This document shows, piece by piece, positions 52,697 through 62,064 of a stretch of DNA of 64,000 bases. The translations under genes and the position numbers were made by a program. The notes below the pieces were generated by a model, which was given only the letters and a program-made list of their open reading frames with translations, ran no database searches and was not told the DNA's origin. This DNA comes from Agarophyton chilense (Eukaryota > Rhodophyta > Florideophyceae > Gracilariales > Gracilariaceae), in the NCBI GenBank assembly GCA_030374765.1, contig JARGXX010000098.1, forward strand, positions 558,001 to 622,000. Direction: 5' to 3'. Within the stretch, counting starts at the first letter, position 1. Each line of letters opens with the position of its first letter.

Positions 52697-53809
52697 TCAC
52701 TCACAAATCTTCCGAAATGATAGCTTGGTGAGTGGATACCACTCGCCGTTGACAGATACTCCGTCAATATCCCAGTAAATCTCTTTCCAAGATAGCTCTT
52801 GAACATTTGCCAAATTCTCTCTGCACAGAGGACACCGGGACTTACCACGAACGCCCAATTCGGCGAGCATTTCTTGCAGAAATACGTTGTCCTTAACGCG
52901 CCCAAAGCGCACAAGATTTTGACGATTTGTAACTCGACAGATTTCGAATCGATGCAAGTCATTCTCTACATACAAAACTTCGCGCTTGAGTCTATTGAAT
53001 GGGTTGCGTGCATCGTCAAAGAGGGATGTAACATCGATGATGCTGTATGTCTGGGATGGTTCGTTGAGCATATCAAAGCAAATCGAAGTGGCTGATCTTC
53101 GAGGTACAGACTTGGTACCCTTGGACACATTTAGACGAGGCGCCAGAACTATACCCGGTAAAAAAGCAGGGGAGTGCTCTGGACTATGGGGAGTGATGAA
53201 GTACTTACGGTTGGCGTCGACTGCTTGAACCGACAAAACTGAAATGCGCGCACCGTTGTAGGCGGATCCCCAAGCTCTGGAACACATGGCGTATCGTTCG
53301 GTGGACTGGAAAGGCGGAGAGCTTCTGAATACATGCGGCCGCAGCTTGAGTTTGACAGTGAGGTATTCAAAGGGTGGATTTGTGTGCATGGTGACATATC
53401 CTGTGTGGATAAGAACGGCGACAAGGTCCGAGTCGTCTGTATACACGTCAGTCCCCCACAGAAAACGGTTGCGAACAGCAGTGGAGGGTTGGGTGAAATG
53501 ATCAGATGGAATGTGCACTGAAACAATGCGCTCACTGCGGGCTTTGAGGAGCTTTTCGACATCAAGGAAGCGATTTGGGGCGTATATGAAATGCGGGGTT
53601 GCCTGCAAGGACATGGATGGAGGACGCGAGGAGGGAGAAGCTTCATGATGTCTCGTACGTTTTAAAGGACGAGAAGTACGATTGTCGTGGTGGCGCCTAG
53701 TGTGTGAAGGGAGAGGGAGAATGTGTTCCATGAAATGCCGGCGCATTACTTGTGCTCCGTCGACAGCGGCGGAGTCTCTGCGCGCAGAAGACGGTCTAGC
53801 GCGTTTCAT
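52697..53809 (-). CDS. Rxt3-domain protein (histone deacetylase complex subunit family)
   Basis: 370 aa, ATG at 53,809. After a basic, disordered N-terminus (~1-70), residues ~85-210 contain RNRFLWGTDVYTDDSDLVAVLIHTGY, the hallmark of the Rxt3 domain, followed by LTVKLKLRP and the SRAWGSAYNGARISVLSV segment that closes the domain. The C-terminal ~150 residues are less conserved and include a CPLC pair. In fungi Rxt3 is a subunit of the Rpd3L deacetylase complex; a chromatin-repression role is inferred. Intronless. It converges with the mL50-like gene. Confidence 0.75.
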   Translation of the reverse strand: MKRARPSSARRDSAAVDGAQVMRRHFMEHILPLPSHTRRHHDNRTSRPLKRTRHHEASPSSRPPSMSLQATPHFIYAPNRFLDVEKLLKARSERIVSVHIPSDHFTQPSTAVRNRFLWGTDVYTDDSDLVAVLIHTGYVTMHTNPPFEYLTVKLKLRPHVFRSSPPFQSTERYAMCSRAWGSAYNGARISVLSVQAVDANRKYFITPHSPEHSPAFLPGIVLAPRLNVSKGTKSVPRRSATSICFDMLNEPSQTYSIIDVTSLFDDARNPFNRLKREVLYVENDLHRFEICRVTNRQNLVRFGRVKDNVFLQEMLAELGVRGKSRCPLCRENLANVQELSWKEIYWDIDGVSVNGEWYPLTKLSFRKICE

Positions 53810-54737
53810 AGAGGGCGTGCTGAAGGGCGGTGAAGTGGGTTTGACAAGAGGCGGCCAACGAAGACTGCTAGAAGGGCGGAGTGAAGGTTAGTAGCTGTGT
53901 TAAGGTCAGAGGGTGATTAGGATAGTGCTAACAGGTACACCGAAGGTAGAAAGCAATCGTTTGCAACGCTTACGGCTGTTCCTGCAGTGGTGGGGGAGAT
54001 GCTGCACGGCCCGGCTCTGACCGCTAGATGGCGACGATTTGATTGGTCGCCTCGAATTGGGCGCCGCTGATTGGACGCTCTATCACTGCACCACCACCAA
54101 CAGTGTTGTTGTCTGTTCGGCACGGCGGCACGTGATGGCGCCGCTAGAAAAGCTGCCATCTGCGCTCTCGGTTTGCCGACGTCACCATTGCGCACTTGTT
54201 GTGCCAGCGTGCTCCTTCGAGTTCCATGTAAGCCACTGTAATTCTCCTCAGCCCCACCGCCAATCAAGCGTACTCCGTTGCTGCATGGCCGACAGCGACC
54301 TCACGTGACTGCAGCTCAGGAGTCATGATGCAACGGCTGACTTCAGTTGCTGTATCAGTAGTGCTCCTCCAATGATGTACTGACCGTCTGACTAGCTAGC
54401 TTCTACTAGCTTTGTAGGAGCGTTAGCAATTGCTACCCCTTACCACCAGAGGTGTCTGTGCGACGTCCTCCTCCGCTCCGTGTAGCCATTCTCTTGCGGA
54501 CCCGGTTCAGAGCAGCCCGTACGTATTTGCAGCACTTCGCTCACGGGTCTCATTTATCAATAACATCTTTGTTCCCTTCTCGTGGGCATTTGAGCGCGAG
54601 GCTGCTACTCATGTAAACCTGTACCGAACTGGCGCACACCATTTCTCAACGCTAAAACGTGATGTCCAACTCACACGACTCTCCACCCTTGGTCCGTACC
54701 CGAATTGTATCACCCTATGCTACAAGCCTCAACACAC
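53810..54737. other. Intergenic region between Rxt3-like and UBXN7-like genes
   Basis: Contains the promoter of the Rxt3-like gene and the 3' end of the UBX gene. At 54,382-54,394 TGACCGTCTGACT is shared with 37,099 just outside the large transposon, followed by CTAGCTAG; this is probably coincidental. No gene seen. Confidence 0.45.
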
Positions 54738-56186
54738 TCATTGTTTCAATCCAACAATAAGCGCAGCCCGCCGCGGCAGATCCTCCAGCCGCGCTTGCAT
54801 ATTTTCAAAAGTCACCTTAGGGAAAGGCTGTACAATCTCAAAACTCCCTTCAACCAATCCCTCGGCCTCAACTTCAACATAATCGTATAGGTCACCAATC
54901 GTATCTGTTTCATAAAACCGTCGCTGCAATCGCTTCCCGTCTGGCAATCGAAACAGAATTTCGTGTACGCCCTCCTTCACGCTTTCTGCGGGTGCTTCCG
55001 GAATGCGTTTTCTCTTCTGTTCGCGTCGCTCTTCCATTTTCTCAAGACGCAACGCTTCTTCCCGTTCCTCTTTCTGTTTCCGCAACGCCTCGCTCAACTG
55101 ACTCTGTTCTCTAGCACGATCCAAAGCCAACGACTCTTCAAACGCGCTGTCTTGTTGTGCACGAAGCGAACGATTTCGATTCAAAGCTGGGTTTGTCGCT
55201 GAGAGAAGACGACTTGCGTGCCGTTCTGCGTCCTGTGTGACATGTCCGTTGGCCTCAGACGAACCGTTAACTTGAGGATGATCCTCCATGCTCGCCGCGA
55301 TTGCTGCTGCCATCATATCCTCCTCAACATTCCCTCCCTCCCTTCGCGTCGGTGCGTCAGACGATGATGCCCGCACCAGGCCCTCCATCGACGACCGCGT
55401 AGTGGAAGGTCTTCTGCTAGGTGCTCCCCGCACAGCCGAATCATCTTCAAGAGAGTTTCGTCCAACAAAATCTACTAAATCGCTTAAAAGTTGTTGCTTT
55501 GATATGGGTTCCCCATCGCCGCCCCACACTCGTACGCGCTCGCCCGAGCGCGGATCGACCACAGAAACATGGGGAAGCTCATGGTATGGGTAGAAACGCT
55601 TGTATTGATTCCCATCCATCGTACGTTCGTCGCGTTGAACAAACAGAAAGTGCGACGAAATGAGCTGTTGTAAAGCAGGATCCGACCAAACGTCACGGTT
55701 CATTGTGTGGCATGCAAACACATCGGAACGTTGGATGTTCACCAAGAGCCACAGCTTTCGAGTATTGGCCTGGTGAAGCGCCTCTTCGAAAGCGCCCGAG
55801 AAGATGATATTGGTGGGGGGTCGAAAAAGTTCAGAAAGTCTATCCGAACGAAAAGTACCTTCTGAAGACGCAAAGGGGTCTGGGATATGCGGATTTCGTG
55901 GTGGCGGAGGCACGGCGGGGAGAAGTCGGTCGACAACCTGCGGTACTGGAGATCGCACTGGAGGGGGTGGAGGCGTAGGTGGCCGTGGGGGTGTCGAGGG
56001 TTGTGGGGAAGATTCCTCAGGGCTCTGAGTGTGGGGGGGAAGACCACCGGCTTCTTGAATGGCGAAAAATGATGAAATGGCGGCGTCCATGTCAAGCCCG
56101 TTGTCGTGGAGAAGCTGCGAGGCTAGAGAGGCGTCGGCGTTTGTTACGCCACAAAACTGGGCGACCAGATGTGCCGGGATTTCCAT
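54738..56186 (-). CDS. UBXN7: UBXN7/Ubx5-type UBA-UAS-UIM-UBX p97 adaptor
   Basis: 482 aa, ATG at 56,186. Domains in order: UBA-like helix bundle ~1-45 (VTNADASLASQLLHDNGLDM, AISSFF); Pro-rich linker; UAS thioredoxin-like domain ~121-243 (FRPPTNIIFSGAFEEA, KLWLLVNIQ...VFACHTMNRDVWSD, FYPYHELPHVSVVDPRSG); UIM-like ~288-302 (EEDMMAAAIAASMED); Arg/Glu-rich coiled coil ~340-400; UBX ~400-480 (EILFRLPDGKRLQRRF, DLYDYVE). This is the exact architecture and length of human UBXN7 (489 aa) and yeast Ubx5. Family role: recruits p97/Cdc48 to ubiquitinated and cullin-RING substrates. Intronless. Confidence 0.9.
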   Translation of the reverse strand: MEIPAHLVAQFCGVTNADASLASQLLHDNGLDMDAAISSFFAIQEAGGLPPHTQSPEESSPQPSTPPRPPTPPPPPVRSPVPQVVDRLLPAVPPPPRNPHIPDPFASSEGTFRSDRLSELFRPPTNIIFSGAFEEALHQANTRKLWLLVNIQRSDVFACHTMNRDVWSDPALQQLISSHFLFVQRDERTMDGNQYKRFYPYHELPHVSVVDPRSGERVRVWGGDGEPISKQQLLSDLVDFVGRNSLEDDSAVRGAPSRRPSTTRSSMEGLVRASSSDAPTRREGGNVEEDMMAAAIAASMEDHPQVNGSSEANGHVTQDAERHASRLLSATNPALNRNRSLRAQQDSAFEESLALDRAREQSQLSEALRKQKEEREEALRLEKMEERREQKRKRIPEAPAESVKEGVHEILFRLPDGKRLQRRFYETDTIGDLYDYVEVEAEGLVEGSFEIVQPFPKVTFENMQARLEDLPRRAALIVGLKQ

Positions 56187-58300
56187 GTCGGGGGAAGATG
56201 GGAGGATAGAAGGAGAAACAGGGACGCCCGTTGGGTGTAGGGAAAAGGGGAGGCTGAGGGAGCGCTTAGGTGTAGATGTGGAAAAGTGCTATTCGGACGC
56301 AGTTGCTTATCGAGTGATATGAGGACTGACTGGCACGCCGCCCTGGCTGGCAGCGAGCTTTTGGCCATCTATGCACGCGTGGAAGGGCGAGGAGGCCGTA
56401 CACGGCGCACGTTTACAGCTGTACACCAATGTGAAATGCCACACTACAGGAGGCTGGGAAAAGAGCCGATCACAAAACTTTTGATTTCGACCGCTTTCCT
56501 CCTTTAGGGCCGTTCTACGGGTTGACGCAACTGATGACAGGAATTTTTTTGCCAGTTGTTGATTTTCGCTTATGAAAAACAAAAGCGTTCTCTGAGCTTG
56601 GGAACAAACCTGTTGTTAACCATGCACATGCACCATTCGAAAGTGCATTCTCAAATCAACGCACGTCATGCATGACCGTCGAGCAAACAAAACTGTCAAA
56701 CTCTTGGAGCTCGCCTGCTTAAAAAAACATTTACCGCGCAAAGACCAAACTCAATGGCTTCGCATAGTAGCTTCGAATATTCTCCATACGGCTCTCCAAT
56801 TTGTAATTGCAACGCCATCATTCCCTAGATCGAAATTTATTTATCCCAGATTTGCTTTCGACTATCGCCAGCACATGTCCATAATTTCTAACGAAGAGTT
56901 TATTCGAACATACCCATTCACAAAAGCACATATTCTATTATTTCCTTCTGTTTTATATTTTACAGTCAAACGAAGCCAAAAATAAGGCTTTGCAGTTTCT
57001 CAGGCGGTCCCAGCGGCCGTGATGCTTTTTTAAAAATGAGCTTTTTAGCTGGAAAAAGATACATACACTTATACTGGACTTAAAAGATAACAATTTCTAC
57101 GGTTTGCCGTGTATTTGAAAAGAGTTTACATTCTTTGAACATAATGTTTTGGGTAAAATATTTCCAACTACATAGGATTAGTTTCAGGCACGTACAAACA
57201 GATTTAGAACCTCACGAAAAAGTCAATTTGACTGTATTTTAGCCGTTTGTTCTCAATGGCATAGATATAGAGGTACGGGAACCATTTTTAGAGGAAATTA
57301 CAGGTTCTTGTAAGTACTCCAGCAGATAAGATGTTTTGCAAATGACGTTCAAGCTACAGTTGAGGCATACTACAAGTTTTATTTTATTTCCGCAAAGCAC
57401 CCCGTTGTACTCACCATTCGACTGTTCTAGCAGCTACTGAACTTTAAGAGTTGTTGTGCAGTGCGGTTTACCCGCCTTGGGCTACTGCTTTCGTAGATAA
57501 TGCATAATCAAATGAGGAACGGATGTTAACGCCGTACTCAGGAAACAAATTAACTCTAAAGCAGCACTCTTTCAACTATTATCATTCTGCTTGCAGAATA
57601 TGCGCCGTGCAGGCATTTTGTATTCTTTTATGTCGCTTTGGCACATTTTGGTCAGCGATATGGTTTTTAATTGCGAAATGGACACTCAATAATATTGTTG
57701 CAGCAGAGTTGCACAACTTCATTATTGAAAATGCATATCACTCATTGTTTGATATGATGCGCATTCATTAAGAGAATAATTTCCAAAGCACTCCTGTAGT
57801 ACACTTTTGAGACATGGTACATACCAGAAGACACAACAAACGGTCAAGAAAAAGTGAAGAGAGGGCATGGTAAAACCAGAGATACCCTCGCTGACCAGCT
57901 GCAGAGGCTAGGTTGCGCACTCGAGAGACACTGCCAGAAAATGTAACTTTGATATATCTTGTTACAATTTACGAACTCTATCAACCTGATTAAGGATTTG
58001 CGGGGAGTACTCTACTTCTATCGATCCATCACATAGTACCACTAACTCCGGACAATACAGTTACGCGATAAACGAATTCTTTGTCCTCACTACCACTGTG
58101 CCTAAAGATGAGGTGCTAATGTCATTACTGAAACAGGAAATACCAATGAGGGGGCGAAAAAGAGTTTTTGTGGTGGTAAGTTTCCGACTCCTGCGTACTT
58201 TTCATTTGGTTTGAGCCGTGCTGACGACGAGTACAGAACTAAAACTGCGTCTGTGGTGGTTTAGACTGGTGCAAGCTCTGAACAGAGTTCGATGAAATGT
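56187..58300. other. Gene-poor region
   Basis: AT-rich from about 56,500. No ORF with a recognisable domain on either strand; the ORFs at 56,668-56,985 and 57,523-57,771 are short and unsupported. The first ~150 bp are the UBXN7-like promoter. Confidence 0.5.
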
Positions 58301-59015
58301 TTTATACGAAAGATACGACTTGATGTTGTGGGGTCTTTTTGCAAGATGATTTTTCATATCTAGTGCAATATAGTAGCGGAACCGTGCATATGAGAGGGAA
58401 TGGCGTGCCGGAGAGACCGCGGTGTAAACTGTTCACGGCCACCTGCCCACTTGGGGCTGCAGCCATCCCGAACGGAGATGCCGGGGTTGGACACGTGAAC
58501 GATGAGACGGAAAGGAACACTCTCACTGCGGAACGGATGACGTAACAACGGCACGTGTACACGTGAATGAATACTGGTGCAGCCTCAGTAACTGTTTTAT
58601 AATATTTGTTAGACTAGGGCAGGCTTCGCAGTAGGGCCTGAGCCTCGGGGCCTCTACGTACCCGAGCTCGGCCGCCACCCTTGGCAGTAAGAAGCACCCC
58701 TATTCTTTCGCCTTCGTCGTCTGCGCAGATCGGCTGCTATTCCGAACGGTTCCACTACAGGTTTCCAAGCCATGCCTTACCTCCGCACGTTCATGACTGT
58801 GCCTAGTGGTAGCGACCAAGTATTCTACCTACATCCATCCGGTTCTTTCATTCGTACGCGTTGTACACTCACATATGACTCTAAACCGCTTGTTACAATC
58901 CTGGTTTTAAGAACTGTCTCACATATGGTAAAGAAGGTTTCCAAATCTACAAACCTCTCGTAAATAATCCTTATTGCTGTAGAATTTGAATGCAGCCTTC
59001 ATTATTTGTGTACGG
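58301..59015. other. Possible decayed repeat flank
   Basis: GC-richer patch at about 58,400-58,780 with short ORFs on both strands. It could be an LTR remnant of the adjacent retroelement, but I could not match it to repeats A or B. No gene supported. Confidence 0.3.
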
Positions 59016-59443
59016 CAATGATAGGTTAAGTCAGCGCACCGGTCTGGACCGGTTGTAGCGTGGTAGAGCGGGTCCTAAGGTTCGAATCCTTAACGGCTGC
59101 ACTCCCAGAGTACTTGGTGCAATGGGCTGGCGTTTAATGCGTATTCCTACAGGTTGGAGCTACGTAAACGATGGCTTGAAGACCAAAGGGTAAAACTAAT
59201 ATACCAAAGGGGGCTATTTAGTATCCTAACAGTGCCTACCGTACTCTAAGGGAAAAGCGTCACTCAAGCCAAAGAAATCGTACTGGCGAGACGCTTAGAT
59301 CTCCCTGGAACTATAGTGTTAATCTATAACACTAATTAAATTAAATTAATAATCTACATGAGTCCACCTGAGGTCGACCCGTACACGTGTCACCCGCAAG
59401 ATCTTCAGGGCCCTGCGGCTTACATGGCTCAACCATTATCATC
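59016..59443 (+). repeat. ~430-bp dispersed repeat C, copy 2, with tRNA-like promoter boxes
   Basis: Matches 11,274-11,702. It contains A-box-like TAGCGTGGTAGAGCG (59,056-59,070) and a perfect B-box GGTTCGAATCC (59,079-59,089), too close together for a full tRNA, then a unique body and an AT-rich (ATTAA)n-like tail at about 59,330-59,350. It resembles a tRNA-derived SINE, although homology continues ~90 bp beyond the tail. Confidence 0.6.
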
Positions 59444-59979
59444 GCTCCTTCATATATCTCCCTCCTTAGGATTCGACCGTCACGGCGAAGTCCAGATGGT
59501 TTCATAACTGCTTCAGGGGACGCGTGCACCTCATTTCTCTCGGTACCATTGGGTGCGGCAGTACGTCGCGCCGTCGCCGCCTGCGGGAATGCGGGGATGC
59601 GTGAGCTGACCATTGGCGCCGAATGGCAATTAATTTTCCTAAGGATTGAAACTGTCGCGCGCCGTGAGCGCTGAACATAGGTGCATCGTCGGCGTATTCC
59701 TCGCATCGCGTTGCCGAGACGGTCCATTGAGTTCTTCCTTCGTCTCCTTTCTTCCCTTGGCGACCCTCCACGCTTCGTCTACCGTGGTTCATGCCTGTCA
59801 GTCCGTTCGGGACAACTCCGTTACTCCGTCTTTTCCTCTTGGTACCCTTTTATTGGTTGCGCGCGATGCCGAAATCACCTTATAAGCCCGCCGGATACGC
59901 CGTACTTCCTTCGGACTATGTCGCCTTCACCGGCTCTCCCATCTATTAACCGGCGGACTACCCTGGGACCAGCGGTACC
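59444..59979. other. Leader region upstream of the antisense-type ORF
   Basis: No supported gene. Short overlapping ORFs on both strands; probably 5' untranslated or remnant sequence of the retroelement. Confidence 0.35.
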
Positions 59980-61947
59980 ATGACCTCAAATAACCCAGCG
60001 GGGAGCTCCTCGGGATACCAAGTGGCATACGAGCGTCCGGGGGACCGCTATGACCATACCATCGGAAGAAACCCGCAGGCAGTGCGTCATGCCGTTCTGC
60101 CGTCATCAGTGGAAGAATACCAAAGGTTTTGCCAAATGTATCTCGACGCCCGAAGGTTTGCCAAGATACCCAACTTCCAGAGGGGCAGCAAGAACGCGCG
60201 CAGCGTCTCGTGGTATAACCGATGGTTGCATTGTCTTTTGGATCCGCGTTCGGTGATGAGATGTCGCACACTCGTCCAAGCGAACATGCCGTACGTCCGC
60301 TGCGAGGATGAGGCCTATTACCAGTTCAGAGTGAACAAACTCCTTTCGGACCTATACACGGACTTTATCTCACCTCATGTGCGCTTTCCTCCGGCTGGTC
60401 ACAACCTCTTGGCGCTTATGTCCTTCCGGCCACCGTAGGACCACTTACTCTGGATGTCCAACCGGGTCTATTAGAACGAGATGCACGAGCCCGATGGTCG
60501 CCTGCGTCAATCCTTGGAGTTCTTTTTTTGTTGGCACCAAGTGGAGTTCCACGAAATGAGCGCCGATAAACGCCTTCCGTTGTACCTTTCCCTACCCCAT
60601 GAGGATGAGAACGAATGGGCCGTGTATTGGCGTGTCTCACCGCCCCTTCTGGTTCCCACGCCGTGTGTGGTGGTGTACCACTCGTCCCAACTCATGGGCG
60701 CTGACCATGACCGAAGGTCCTGGCTGTTCTGGCAGGTGCTCTTCGTCGAGTTCGGCGTGATGTCCCTTATGGCCTTTCTGGATACCGCGAAATACGGAAT
60801 CCGGGGTAATGTCCATTCGGAGGATTGAAGGGTGTGGTATGATGAGAACATACCCGGTCCTCGAGGTCGCCTAATCCCGCTCCCAGACATCATGATCCGT
60901 TTCCTAAGGAACCTGGGCATACAAAACATCTTCCGTGGGACTCAGTTCGACGTCGAGGAGACCGAGGCCCTTTTGGATCATGTCCTCCAGGTGGAGTGGG
61001 CCAAGACTCCCGGGTTTCTTTGGTATGAATGGGATACCGACTCATTCACGCCGATTCCGCTGCATCCGCAGGGTCGGGACGACGCCCGTGCCTATCCCGC
61101 CAAGCCCTTGAGGAATCAACCATAGGACATTCCGAGGCGTCATGTGCCCGACTATTATCCGAAGGCCATGGGTTTCGATCCTCTTTGCTTCGAGCCTGAT
61201 GTGGAAGCTGCGCCGTTAGTTCCTCCTGGCATGTCCGACAGAGAATCCTTTGGTGAAGATCCCTTCGTCTTACCCGTGGAGGGCGTTCATCCTCCGGTTG
61301 AGTCCGCCGTTGTATTGCCGACCAGTTCTCTTCCTTCAGCTCCTCCAGGCGCTGCTCCTCAGGATGAGCTCTCGTATGAACCGCCCGTCACCCAAGTGAA
61401 TATTCCTCCTGGCGAGGTTACCGTCGAAACCGAAAGTCCTGTAGGCGAGTCACTTGCTCAGACGTCCACAGGGGGCGTTGAAATCGCTCCGTTCTCTCCG
61501 TTGGTCTACTTTCCTGCTTCGGTCACGGCTGCCGCCGCGGACCTCCGCCATGTCTGCCGTACCGTTGGTATCACAGCCTCGATGTACATTGCGACAGTCC
61601 TGAGGGAAGCATGCGCCTGAGCGCGTCACTCGGCTCGCCACGCCGCAGTTGTCCAACAGGGTCAGAACTTGAAGACTGCCATGGTCAATATCCTGCAGCA
61701 GAATGCGCAGGCGATGTCCCAAAGGGTTACTGCCGACTTGAATGCCTGATATGGTCTCAATTTGAGTGACCGGGATATTTCCGATGGTGACAATAGCTCC
61801 TCAGGAGAATCCCCGCGGAAGAAGCGTTCTCGGCTTGCTGGGGCCGGTTCGGGTGGTCCAGTTTACTCCTCGGGTGACCCTAAACCCGGTTTCGCTCCTT
61901 CACGTTTCAATGAGGTCGACAGAGTTACTCCTGCGCCGCCCTACTGA
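59980..61947 (+). pseudogene. Antisense-type ORF of a chromovirus, ~655 codons with six in-frame stops
   Basis: A single frame runs from ATG 59,980 (MTSNNPAGSSSGYQ) to 61,947, interrupted by stops at about 60,436, 60,472, 60,826, 61,123, 61,618 and 61,748. All pieces stay in the same frame, so it decayed only by substitutions. The N-terminal half is aromatic-rich (SWYNRWLHCLLDP, FFCWHQVEFHEM, SWLFWQVLFVEF). The middle is Pro/acidic, followed by a helical segment (LKTAMVNILQQNAQAMSQRV) and a basic patch (PRKKRSRLAGAG). It matches the minus-strand 10,535-13,024 ORF. Here too it lies tail-to-tail with pol, ~120 bp apart. Function unknown. Confidence 0.7.
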
Positions 61948-62064
61948 GTCCTGTTGGTGTTTAAAGCGCTTTCGCGAAGCTTGAGGTCATACCGAGGGCT
62001 GTTAGGCCTCTGTTAGTTGTCAAATAAATTTATGTTTGTGCTTTCCCAAGGTCGTTCTTCTATC

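Noticed and set aside
54382-54394. TGACCGTCTGACT shared with 37,099 as a trace of transposon excision
   Set aside because: Only 13 bp match, the terminal repeat is absent, and the position at 37,099 is outside the transposon.
54430-54882. 150-aa plus-strand ORF
   Set aside because: Overlaps the 3' end of the UBXN7-like gene on the other strand and has no domain.
59041-59100. tRNA gene
   Set aside because: B-box and A-box-like sequences are present, but they are only ~9 bp apart, leaving no anticodon arm, and no acceptor stem forms.
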